Source of the DNA: an uncultured Candidatus Udaeobacter sp.
GTDB taxonomy: Bacteria; Verrucomicrobiota; Verrucomicrobiia; Chthoniobacterales; UBA10450
Reading direction: 5' to 3'
NCBI GenBank assembly: GCA_955652715.1
Contig: CATPBS010000306.1
Location: forward strand, 1 to 6,133
DNA: 6,133 nt
In this document: piece after piece, positions 1 to 6,133 of the stretch
How the letters are laid out: each line of letters begins with the position of its first letter
Numbering within the stretch: the first letter of the stretch is position 1
Position numbers and translations under genes: made by a program
The notes under the pieces: model-generated
Told to the model about the DNA's origin: nothing
The model's database searches: none
Seen by the model: only the letters and a program-made list of their open reading frames with translations

Positions 1-162
1 ATCAAAGAGGTCCGTGGCGCAGTGCCCGGACTTGGCCTTGCCGATGCGAAGGCGTTGGTCGAAGGAGCGCCTAAGACAATCAAGGAAGGCGTGACGAAGC
101 AGGAGGCGGACGAGATCAAGAAAAAGATCGAGGCTGCGGGTGCAAAAGTCGAAATTAAATAG
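1..162 (+). CDS. rplL: 50S ribosomal protein bL12 (L7/L12), C-terminal part
   Basis: This is the 3' end of the gene for the ribosomal stalk protein bL12. The protein sits as dimers on the L10 base of the large subunit and recruits and stimulates the GTPase translation factors. The frame is open from base 1 and gives 53 residues before a TAG at 160-162. The residues visible are the globular C-terminal domain: [20 protein letters not shown], then [20 protein letters not shown], then [13 protein letters not shown]. The G-L-G-L-x-x-A-K-x-L-V-E segment with the following P-K-x-I-K-E-G is the conserved helix-turn region that contacts elongation factors. The ending AGAKVEIK matches the usual family end, so the C-terminus is complete. 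The N-terminal dimerisation domain and hinge lie off the left edge. The gene directly precedes rpoB, the usual order in bacteria. Identity is very likely. Confidence 0.97.
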   Translation: MKEVRGAVPGLGLADAKALVEGAPKTIKEGVTKQEADEIKKKIEAAGAKVEIK

Positions 163-181
163 TAATCCGGTTTTGAACGGC

Positions 182-210
182 CGCGGCGGCAGGAAATACT
201 TGCGCGGCGG
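182..210 (+). repeat. 8-bp direct repeat CGCGGCGG, spaced 21 bp
   Basis: CGCGGCGG occurs at 182-189 and again at 203-210, so the copies start 21 bp apart, about two helical turns. It lies 20 nt after the rplL stop codon. The spacing would suit a protein binding one DNA face, but in G+C-rich sequence an 8-bp repeat of such low complexity can easily be chance. No function is assigned. Confidence 0.25.
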
Positions 211-235
211 TGGGATTCGGACTATGGTAGGATTT

Positions 236-265
236 GGTTAAAGCCAGGCAGACGTATTTTTAACC
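236..265 (+). repeat. 7-bp inverted repeat in the rplL-rpoB gap
   Basis: GGTTAAA at 236-242 is exactly complementary to TTTAACC at 259-265, leaving a 16-nt loop. As RNA this is a weak, mostly A-U stem. It is followed by CCGGCG rather than a U-run, so it does not look like an intrinsic terminator. It could be a small RNA structure or a protein-binding palindrome, or chance. Confidence 0.3.
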
Positions 266-316
266 CGGCGCTAACAGGCAAAACACATCACTGGCCACGA
301 GACAGGGGTCATCAAT

Positions 317-345
317 TTGACAGGCCGCTGTTTCGATGGCATTTT
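317..345 (+). promoter_or_regulatory. candidate sigma70-type promoter with consensus -35
   Basis: A perfect -35 hexamer TTGACA lies at 317-322. A 17-bp spacer leads to CATTTT at 340-345, which matches the TATAAT -10 consensus at only three of six positions. Transcription would start near 352, about 90 nt before rpoB. The -35 and spacing are ideal and the -10 is poor, so this is a candidate only. It would be the weaker of the two sites if the extended -10 at 370-378 is real. Confidence 0.35.
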
Positions 346-369
346 TGTGCCCCTCGCTCGTCGCTGAAC

Positions 370-378
370 TGATAAAAT
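370..378 (+). promoter_or_regulatory. candidate extended -10 promoter element before rpoB
   Basis: TGATAAAAT at 370-378 combines the TGn extension with TAAAAT, which matches the TATAAT consensus at five of six positions. No credible -35 hexamer lies 16-18 bp upstream (the region is CCCTCG-like), which is tolerated at extended -10 promoters. Transcription would start near 385, giving a leader of roughly 60 nt before the rpoB ATG. It is the best single promoter motif in the gap and would allow rpoBC to be transcribed independently of the upstream ribosomal-protein genes. Motif-based only. Confidence 0.4.
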
Positions 379-416
379 CTTGCCCGCGTCGGCCCGCGAT
401 TTGGTGTGGTCGCTGC

Positions 417-420
417 GAGG
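417..420 (+). promoter_or_regulatory. Shine-Dalgarno-like GAGG upstream of rpoB
   Basis: GAGG at 417-420 is the only purine-rich anti-SD match near the start of rpoB. It is 9 nt from an in-frame TTG at 430 but 24 nt from the ATG at 445, too far for direct use with that ATG. The stretch between it and the ATG is pyrimidine-rich and has no SD. Either translation starts at TTG 430, or the ATG is used without an SD, or GAGG is coincidental. Confidence 0.35.
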
Positions 421-444
421 TTTTAGCTCTTGATCTTACTGACT

Positions 445-3400
445 ATGTCGGAACGCATTTACTTCGGAAGCATTAAGGAAGGTACCGAACCGCCAAATCT
501 GATGGAGGTTCAGGCCAATTCATACCTCGATTTCCTCCAAAAAGACGTCCCTTATTCAAAGCGGAAAAATCAGGGGCTCCAGGCCGTTTTCAAGGAGGTT
601 TTCCCAATCGAAAGCTACGACGAGAAGGCGGTGCTCGATTTTAGTCACTATGACATCGGCGAGCCGAAATTGGCCGCGCTGGAAGCGCAGCGCGAAGGGC
701 AGACCTACAGCGCGCCGTTGCACGTCACTTTCCAACTGCGAGAAGAAAAAGGCACGAAGGAAGAGAAGGTTTACATGGGCGAAATCCCGCTCATGACGCC
801 TCAGGGCACTTTCGTCATCAACGGTGCGGAGCGGGTGGTGGTAAGCCAGCTTCACCGTTCTCCCGGCATCGCTTTCGAGTCAACCGTTCACGTCAACGGC
901 AAGGTGCTGTACAGCTTCCGCATCATTCCGGACCGGGGTTCGTGGATTGAGGTCCAATTCGACACAGCTGATCTTCTTTATATTTATCTCGATCGACGCA
1001 AGCGGCGCCGAAAATTTCTCGCCACCACGTTCCTCCGCGCGCTCGGTTACGGCTCTGACGAAGACGTCATCAAGCTCTTTTACAATATCGAGACCCTAAA
1101 GCTAAGCGAGAAACTCGACGAAGAGAAGCTAGCCACCAAAGTGCTGACAGCAGAAATTCGTGACGGTGAGGTGACCGTCGCTCGCGCGTTCGAACCGCTC
1201 ACGCTGGCGACCATACGCCAAATCATGGCACTGAAGATTCACGAGGTGAACGTAATCGACATCTCGAATGACGACACAATCGTGAAGGCGCTGAGAAAGG
1301 ACCCGGCGCACGATCAGGAAGAAGCGCTGAAGGATATTTATCGCCGTCTTCGTCCAGGCGATCCGCCGACTGTTGCCAACGCCCGCGCTTTGCTCAAAAG
1401 ACTCTTTTTCGATCCCAAAAAATACGACCTTGGACGCGTCGGCCGCTACAAAATTAATCAAAAGCTAGGAATCAACGTAGACCCTACGGAGCGTATTTTA
1501 ACCGACAAAGATTTTATCGCGGCAATCAAATATTTGATCAATTTGCGGCGAGGCGAGGGCACACTTGATGATATCGATCACCTCGGTAGTCGGCGCGTCC
1601 GCACCGTGGGCGAATTGCTGGCGAACCAATGTCGTGTCGGTCTGGCGCGCACCGAGCGTCTCGTCAAAGAGCGCATGACGCTGTTCGACATCAATGTGGA
1701 TGGGATGACTCCGCAGAAGCTGATTAATCCAAAAGCGCTCAGCGCGGTGATCCGAGATTTCTTTGGCCGGTCACAGCTTTCGCAGTTCATGGATCAAACA
1801 AATCCACTCGCAGAATTGACGCACAAACGTCGCTTGTCGGCGCTTGGCCCTGGAGGTCTTAGTCGGGAGCGTGCCGGATTCGAGGTGCGCGACGTTCATC
1901 CTTCGCATTACGGCCGCATTTGTCCGATCGAGACGCCGGAAGGCCCAAATATCGGGTTGATCAGTTCGATGAGCACTTTTGCGCGCATCAATGAGTTTGG
2001 TTTTATCGAGACGCCTTATCGGAAGGTGGAAAAGGGCCGCGTCAAGGACGAGATCGAGTATCTTACCGCTGACCGCGAAGAGAATTTCCTCGTGGCGCAA
2101 GCCAATGCGCCCATTGACGGTCGCGGACATTTCACCGGGGAAAAAGTCTCTGTGCGGTACCGTGGCGACTTTCTTGAAGTCGATCCTGCTAAAGTGAATT
2201 ACATGGATGTGTCGCCGAAACAGCTCGTCTCAGTGGCGGCGGGCCTCATTCCGTTCCTTGAACACGACGACGCAAACCGGGCGCTGATGGGTTCTAACAT
2301 GCAACGCCAGGGTGTGCCGCTGATCGTTTCCGAGGCGCCACTCGTAGGCACTGGGCTGGAAGAAAAAGTGGCGCGAGATTCGCACGCTGTTGTTTTGGCC
2401 ACCGACAGCGGCAAGGTCGCTTCGGTCACAGCGGATCAAATTGTTGTCACCAAAGACGGTCACCTGCCTGAGAGCAAAAGGAAGCTCAAGACCGACCCGG
2501 AAGCCGGGATTCACGTTTACGAACTGCGCAAATTCATGCGCTCAAACGCCGGCACGTGCGTGAACCAGAAGCCGATCGTGCGCAAAGGCCAGCACGTGAA
2601 ACGCGGCCAAGTCATCGCCGACGGCCCGAACACCGATCATGGCGAGCTTGCGCTGGGACGCAATGTGCTCGTCGCGTTCATGCCTTGGAACGGGTACAAC
2701 TTCGAAGATGCGATCATGATCTCCGAAAAGGTGGTGAAGGAAGACGTTTACACTTCGATTCACATCGATGAATTTGAGATCGGTGCGCGCGACACCAAGC
2801 TCGGACCGGAGGAAATTACGCGGGACATTCCCAATGTTAGTGAAGAAGCTTTGCGCAACCTGGGCCCGGATGGCGTAGTGCGGGTCGGAGCGGAAGTGAA
2901 GCCAGGCGACATCCTGGTTGGAAAAATTACGCCGAAGAGCGAGACAGAATTGGCTCCGGAAGAACGCCTGCTTCGCGCGATCTTTGGCGAGAAAGCAGCG
3001 GACGTGAAGGATACATCGCTTACCGTTCCCTCCGGCACCTACGGGATCGTGATGGATGTAAAGGTTTCGTCACGTCGCGAAGTTTCACGCGAAAAGCTCA
3101 CGCCTGCGGAAACCAGACGACAGCTCAAAACCATCAGCGAAGAACATAAACGTAAGAAAGAGGCGCTGATCGAACAATTGACCGATTCGCTTTCCAATGT
3201 CCTGCTGGGCGAAAAAGTCCCTCTCGACGTCGTAAACGCTAAGAACGGTGAAATCATTATTCCGGCCAATCGCAAAATCACCAAAACACTGCTGCGAAAG
3301 CTGGCGACAGCGCATGATCACATCGAGATCGATCCGAGTCCGATCCGCAATAGGATCCGCGAAATCATTGGGTCGTACGAGCACAAATTCGCAGAGCTGG

Positions 3401-4239
3401 AGCTCGAACGGGATCGCGCGACAGACCGAGTGGAGAGCGGAGACGACATCGATCCGGGAATCATCAAGCAGGTGAAGGTTTATATCGCGAGCAAGCGCAA
3501 GCTGAGTGTCGGCGACAAGATGGCTGGACGCCACGGTAACAAAGGCGTCGTTGCCCGGATCGTGCCGGAAGAAGACATGCCCTTTCTGGCAGACGGAACG
3601 CCGGTTGAAATTGTGCTTAATCCGTTGGGCGTTCCCAGCCGGATGAATGTGGGACAAGTCTTGGAAACACACCTGGGCGTCGCTGCGAAGGCACTCGGAT
3701 TCAAAGTCGCGACTCCGGTGTTCGACGGAATCAAGGAGAAACAGATCCGCGAATATTTGCAGGATGCCACAAAGAAGGAGGGCTTCACCTGGGTGAAGGA
3801 AAGCGGCAAAGCGCGCCTTTTCGATGGACGGACTGGCGATCCGTTCGATCAGGAGGTGGTGGTTGGCTACATCTACATGATGAAACTCGGTCACTTGGTT
3901 GCGGATAAAATTCACGCCCGTGCTGTCGGACCGTATTCGCTTGTTACTCAGCAGCCGCTCGGCGGCAAGGCGCAATACGGGGGACAACGCTTTGGCGAAA
4001 TGGAGGTCTGGGCTCTTGAGGCGTACGGGGCCGCCTACACTTTACAGGAATTGCTAACTGTTAAGTCGGACGACGTGCAAGGCCGAACCCGCATCTATGA
4101 GTCGATCGTCAAAGGCGACAACTCGCTGGAAGCGGGTACGCCCGAATCGTTCAACGTCCTGATCAAAGAAATGCAAAGCCTGGGTCTCGACGTCAAGGTC
4201 GGCGGACAGGCGCCCAGCTTTCTCGAGACGGTCGCGTAA
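445..4239 (+). CDS. rpoB: DNA-directed RNA polymerase subunit beta
   Basis: Encodes the beta subunit of RNA polymerase, which with beta' forms the catalytic cleft and RNA exit channel. It is complete: 1264 residues from ATG 445 to TAA 4237-4239, against 1342 in E. coli. The N-terminal protrusion and lobe (about 1-400) have a compact insertion at the place of E. coli SI1. The rifampicin pocket is SQLSQFMDQ...[10 protein letters not shown] (443-468), with Q447, D450, H460 and S465 all of the sensitive type. ETPEGPN follows at 496-502. NFEDA (752-756) holds the acidic pair E754/D755. Residues about 874-1010 are a charged, probably helical insertion matching the SI2 position. [12 protein letters not shown] (1023-1034) holds K1025 and K1033, which contact the nascent RNA or NTP. 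The C-terminal clamp/anchor contains [23 protein letters not shown] 445 gives the family-like MSERIYFG start; an in-frame TTG at 430 would add MILLT, and a TAG at 424-426 blocks anything longer. rpoC follows after 30 nt, so the two are cotranscribed. No frameshift or missing motif was seen. Confidence 0.98.
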   Translation: MSERIYFGSIKEGTEPPNLMEVQANSYLDFLQKDVPYSKRKNQGLQAVFKEVFPIESYDEKAVLDFSHYDIGEPKLAALEAQREGQTYSAPLHVTFQLREEKGTKEEKVYMGEIPLMTPQGTFVINGAERVVVSQLHRSPGIAFESTVHVNGKVLYSFRIIPDRGSWIEVQFDTADLLYIYLDRRKRRRKFLATTFLRALGYGSDEDVIKLFYNIETLKLSEKLDEEKLATKVLTAEIRDGEVTVARAFEPLTLATIRQIMALKIHEVNVIDISNDDTIVKALRKDPAHDQEEALKDIYRRLRPGDPPTVANARALLKRLFFDPKKYDLGRVGRYKINQKLGINVDPTERILTDKDFIAAIKYLINLRRGEGTLDDIDHLGSRRVRTVGELLANQCRVGLARTERLVKERMTLFDINVDGMTPQKLINPKALSAVIRDFFGRSQLSQFMDQTNPLAELTHKRRLSALGPGGLSRERAGFEVRDVHPSHYGRICPIETPEGPNIGLISSMSTFARINEFGFIETPYRKVEKGRVKDEIEYLTADREENFLVAQANAPIDGRGHFTGEKVSVRYRGDFLEVDPAKVNYMDVSPKQLVSVAAGLIPFLEHDDANRALMGSNMQRQGVPLIVSEAPLVGTGLEEKVARDSHAVVLATDSGKVASVTADQIVVTKDGHLPESKRKLKTDPEAGIHVYELRKFMRSNAGTCVNQKPIVRKGQHVKRGQVIADGPNTDHGELALGRNVLVAFMPWNGYNFEDAIMISEKVVKEDVYTSIHIDEFEIGARDTKLGPEEITRDIPNVSEEALRNLGPDGVVRVGAEVKPGDILVGKITPKSETELAPEERLLRAIFGEKAADVKDTSLTVPSGTYGIVMDVKVSSRREVSREKLTPAETRRQLKTISEEHKRKKEALIEQLTDSLSNVLLGEKVPLDVVNAKNGEIIIPANRKITKTLLRKLATAHDHIEIDPSPIRNRIREIIGSYEHKFAELELERDRATDRVESGDDIDPGIIKQVKVYIASKRKLSVGDKMAGRHGNKGVVARIVPEEDMPFLADGTPVEIVLNPLGVPSRMNVGQVLETHLGVAAKALGFKVATPVFDGIKEKQIREYLQDATKKEGFTWVKESGKARLFDGRTGDPFDQEVVVGYIYMMKLGHLVADKIHARAVGPYSLVTQQPLGGKAQYGGQRFGEMEVWALEAYGAAYTLQELLTVKSDDVQGRTRIYESIVKGDNSLEAGTPESFNVLIKEMQSLGLDVKVGGQAPSFLETVA

Positions 4240-4269
4240 TTTTTAGATTCACAATTATTTGAGAACATT
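4240..4269 (+). promoter_or_regulatory. rpoB-rpoC spacer with weak ribosome binding site
   Basis: The 30-nt spacer is strikingly A+T-rich compared with the flanking genes and contains no terminator or promoter. The only SD-like sequence is GAG at 4261-4263, 6 nt before the rpoC ATG. With so weak a site, rpoC translation probably depends on an unstructured A/U-rich initiation region and on ribosomes finishing rpoB nearby. That last point is inference. Confidence 0.5.
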
Positions 4270-6133
4270 ATGAACGAACATTCTTGGCGTGAGTTAGTGG
4301 GCGAAGAGCGCCCCGTGGGTTTTGATCAAGTCGCCATCGGCGTTGCCTCCAGCGACACCATGCGCTCGTGGAGTAAAGGCGAAGTTAAAAATCCTGAGAC
4401 AATCAATTACCGCACATTTAAACCGGAGAAGGGCGGGCTCTTCTGCGAACGCATTTTTGGTCCCACGCGGGATTGGGAATGTTCGTGCGGAAAATACAAG
4501 CGCATCAAACACAAGGGAGTGATCTGCGACCGGTGCGGTGTGGAAGTCACTCTGGCGCGGGTCCGTCGGGAACGCATGGGTCACATCGAATTAGCGGTGC
4601 CCGTTTCGCACATCTGGTTTTACAAATGCATGCCGTCGCGCATAGGCCTCATGCTTGATATGAGCGCACGCCAGCTCGAGCGCGTCATCTATTACGAGGA
4701 TTACATCGTCATTGATCCGGGCAAAACGCCGTTGCAGAAAACACAACTTCTCAACGAGGTCGAATACCGCGAGGCGCAGGAGCAGTATGGCGAAGATTTC
4801 GCTGCCGGTATGGGCGCTGAAGCAATCAGGAAACTTCTCGCAGAGATCGACCTGAACAAGCTCAACAAAGAGCTGGAGAAAGCGATGGGTGCCACCAAAA
4901 GCAAGCAGATTCGCAAAAAACTAGCCAAACGTCTCAAGCTCGTTCAAGGGTTCCAGAATTCGCACGCGCGCCCCGAGTGGATGATTCTGGATGTGTTGCC
5001 GGTGATTCCGCCGGATCTGCGCCCCTTGGTTCCGCTCGAAGGCGGGCGTTTTGCGACCTCAGACCTGAACGATCTTTATCGCCGCGTCATCAACCGTAAC
5101 AACCGGCTCAAAAACCTGCTTCTTCTCAAAACACCGGATGTGATCATTCGCAATGAGAAGCGAATGCTACAGGAGGCCGTGGACGCTTTGTTCGACAACG
5201 GCAGGCACGGTCGCGCCGTGACTGGCGCCGGCAATCGGCCCTTGAAATCGCTCAGCGACATGCTCAAGGGCAAGGGTGGACGATTTCGCCAAAACCTGCT
5301 AGGTAAACGCGTCGATTACTCGGGTCGCTCGGTTATTGTCATCGGCCCGGAGCTGAAGCTGCATCAATGCGGCTTGCCAAAGAAGATGGCGCTCGTGCTT
5401 TTTGAGCCGTTCATCATCCGTCGGCTCAAAGATCTCGGTTACGTGCACACGGTGCGCAGCGCGAAAAAGATGATTGAGCGCCAGACGCCTGAAGTCTGGG
5501 ACATTCTTGACGAAGTCACCAAAGGGCATCCGGTGTTGCTTAACCGCGCGCCCACTTTGCATCGATTGTCGATTCAAGCCTTTGAACCACAATTGATCGA
5601 GGGCGAAGCTATTCGCATTCATCCGCTGGTTTGCACGGCTTACAATGCGGACTTCGACGGGGACCAGATGGCGGTGCATGTGCCGCTGTCCGTCGAGGCA
5701 CAAATGGAAGCGCGTATGCTTATGCTCGCTCCCAATAACATTTTCTCTCCCTCGAGCGGCAAGCCCATTACTACGCCTTCCCAGGACATCACGCTGGGCT
5801 GTTATTACCTGACCCAAAACCCGCGAGGTCAAGGCAAAGACGGCCAGCGGTTCCCGCTGTTTGTGGATGCGGCAGAAGTAGAATTTGCCATGGCCGAGGG
5901 CACCATTCGCACGCACGACCGCATTCGAATCAAAAACCCCGATTTTGGCAGGCAAACTATTATTGGGAATGCTGAGGCAAAAACTATCGAGACCACGCCC
6001 GGCCGCGTTATTTTCAATCAGATTTGGCCCAGCCAACTTGGATTTTTCAATAGACCTGCCGGCAATAAGCAGCTCAGCTACATTATCTGGCGCTGTTACC
6101 AAATCGCTGGCCCGGCGGAGACAGTCGCTACAC
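4270..6133 (+). CDS. rpoC: DNA-directed RNA polymerase subunit beta', N-terminal part
   Basis: Encodes the beta' subunit, which carries the catalytic magnesium site. The reading frame is open from ATG 4270 to the right edge (621 codons); the usual full length is about 1400 residues, so less than half is present. The N-terminal clamp begins [21 protein letters not shown] zinc site is formed by C71, C73, C86 and C89 (CSCGKYK...CDRCG). The clamp coiled coil that binds sigma region 2 is [17 protein letters not shown]...[12 protein letters not shown], about 268-301, with R276 and E296 at the sites matching E. coli R275 and E295. [14 protein letters not shown] (342-355) is the switch-2 region. NRAPTLHRL (425-433) lines the active site. 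[15 protein letters not shown] (459-473) supplies the metal-binding aspartates D461, D463 and D465. Numbering stays within one residue of E. coli to this point, so no large insertion precedes the active site. The trigger loop, bridge helix and C-terminal jaw lie beyond the window. The ATG is the first ATG, GTG or TTG in frame after rpoB ends. Confidence 0.98.
   Translation, partial: MNEHSWRELVGEERPVGFDQVAIGVASSDTMRSWSKGEVKNPETINYRTFKPEKGGLFCERIFGPTRDWECSCGKYKRIKHKGVICDRCGVEVTLARVRRERMGHIELAVPVSHIWFYKCMPSRIGLMLDMSARQLERVIYYEDYIVIDPGKTPLQKTQLLNEVEYREAQEQYGEDFAAGMGAEAIRKLLAEIDLNKLNKELEKAMGATKSKQIRKKLAKRLKLVQGFQNSHARPEWMILDVLPVIPPDLRPLVPLEGGRFATSDLNDLYRRVINRNNRLKNLLLLKTPDVIIRNEKRMLQEAVDALFDNGRHGRAVTGAGNRPLKSLSDMLKGKGGRFRQNLLGKRVDYSGRSVIVIGPELKLHQCGLPKKMALVLFEPFIIRRLKDLGYVHTVRSAKKMIERQTPEVWDILDEVTKGHPVLLNRAPTLHRLSIQAFEPQLIEGEAIRIHPLVCTAYNADFDGDQMAVHVPLSVEAQMEARMLMLAPNNIFSPSSGKPITTPSQDITLGCYYLTQNPRGQGKDGQRFPLFVDAAEVEFAMAEGTIRTHDRIRIKNPDFGRQTIIGNAEAKTIETTPGRVIFNQIWPSQLGFFNRPAGNKQLSYIIWRCYQIAGPAETVAT

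Larger units (their letters stand above)
352..420 (+). promoter_or_regulatory. possible stem masking the rpoB Shine-Dalgarno-like motif
   Basis: CCTCGC at 352-357 is perfectly complementary to GCGAGG at 415-420, and GCGAGG contains the only Shine-Dalgarno-like sequence before rpoB. The enclosed 57 nt also contain short stems of their own: CGCG 385-388 with 395-398, and GCGA 396-399 with TCGC 410-413. The last two overlap and would compete. A read-through transcript from rplL would contain both arms of the outer stem. A transcript started near 385 would lack the upstream arm. The pairing is seen directly; any role in translation is inference, and a 6-bp match over this distance can arise by chance. 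Confidence 0.25.
163..444 (+). other. rplL-rpoB intergenic region (noncoding, probable control region)
   Basis: This 282-nt gap carries no plausible gene. It has no clear rho-independent terminator: the small imperfect stem just after rplL (around 166-179) is not followed by a U-run, so read-through from rplL into rpoB is expected. In Escherichia coli the equivalent gap is of similar size and holds a partial attenuator and an RNase III processing site; that is family knowledge, and no homologous structure is recognisable here. What is visible are two promoter-like motifs, a possible masking stem before rpoB, one perfect 7-bp inverted repeat and one 8-bp direct repeat, each listed separately. 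The length and these signals make it the likely site for adjusting polymerase output relative to ribosomal proteins. Confidence 0.7.

Noticed and set aside
166..179. Possible rho-independent terminator after rplL
   Set aside because: The stem is about 5 bp with a bulge and a 3-nt loop, and it is followed by G+C-rich sequence instead of a U-run.
200..228. Promoter-like pair TTGCGC and TATGGT with 17-bp spacing
   Set aside because: The -35 matches at only three positions and the -10 at four, which is weaker than the candidates further downstream.
338..351. Small hairpin GGCA...TGCC with a T-rich loop
   Set aside because: The stem is only 4 bp and the T-run lies in the loop rather than after the stem, so it is not a terminator and is probably chance.
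3085..3987. 300-codon open frame on the minus strand, inside rpoB
   Set aside because: It lies entirely antisense to the conserved SI2-to-C-terminal part of rpoB. The translation is rich in R, H, F and L with no recognisable domain, as expected from the shadow of a strongly codon-biased gene.
4294..4658. Short overlapping open frames on both strands at the start of rpoC
   Set aside because: They overlap the unambiguous rpoC frame that encodes the clamp and zinc finger. The + strand ones are out-of-frame readings of conserved rpoC codons.
5299..6102. 267-codon open frame on the minus strand, inside rpoC
   Set aside because: It is antisense to the catalytic core of rpoC, including NADFDGD. 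Its translation resembles no family I know, and no separate promoter or RBS was evident.

Overview
This is a stretch of core bacterial genome carrying the 3' half of the ribosomal-protein/RNA-polymerase gene cluster, all on the + strand: the end of rplL, a 282-nt noncoding gap, complete rpoB, a 30-nt spacer, and about the first 620 codons of rpoC, which runs off the right edge. No mobile element, tRNA, rRNA, CRISPR array or accessory gene was seen. I found no new biological system; the coding content is ordinary and highly conserved.

Organism: the beta subunit has features I associate with the PVC group (Planctomycetes-Verrucomicrobia-Chlamydiae). Its N-terminus, the [15 protein letters not shown] form of the rifampicin-pocket segment, the [11 protein letters not shown] and GEKAADVKD stretches and the C-terminal [14 protein letters not shown]...GLDVKV closely resemble chlamydial RpoB as I remember it. 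Chlamydial beta has a different extreme N-terminus. The [13 protein letters not shown] start and the moderately high G+C by eye point to a free-living member, most likely Verrucomicrobiota. This is an inference from remembered family sequences, not a search result.

Layout: 1-162 is the C-terminal domain of ribosomal protein bL12. Positions 163-444 are noncoding and hold the window's only open regulatory questions: an extended -10-like motif (370-378), a second, weaker sigma70-like promoter candidate (317-345), a 6-bp complementarity that could mask the only Shine-Dalgarno-like motif before rpoB (352-357 with 415-420), and small repeats. Positions 445-4239 encode RpoB (1264 aa) with all catalytic motifs intact. 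Positions 4270-6133 encode RpoC from its start through the zinc finger, the sigma-binding clamp coiled coil and the NADFDGD active-site loop.

The genes form one functional unit. bL12 is the ribosomal stalk protein that recruits translation factors; beta and beta' together form the RNA polymerase active site. The tight rpoB-rpoC spacing indicates cotranscription and keeps the two subunits near equal supply. The long rplL-rpoB gap is the place where, as in Escherichia coli, ribosomal-protein and polymerase expression can be uncoupled.
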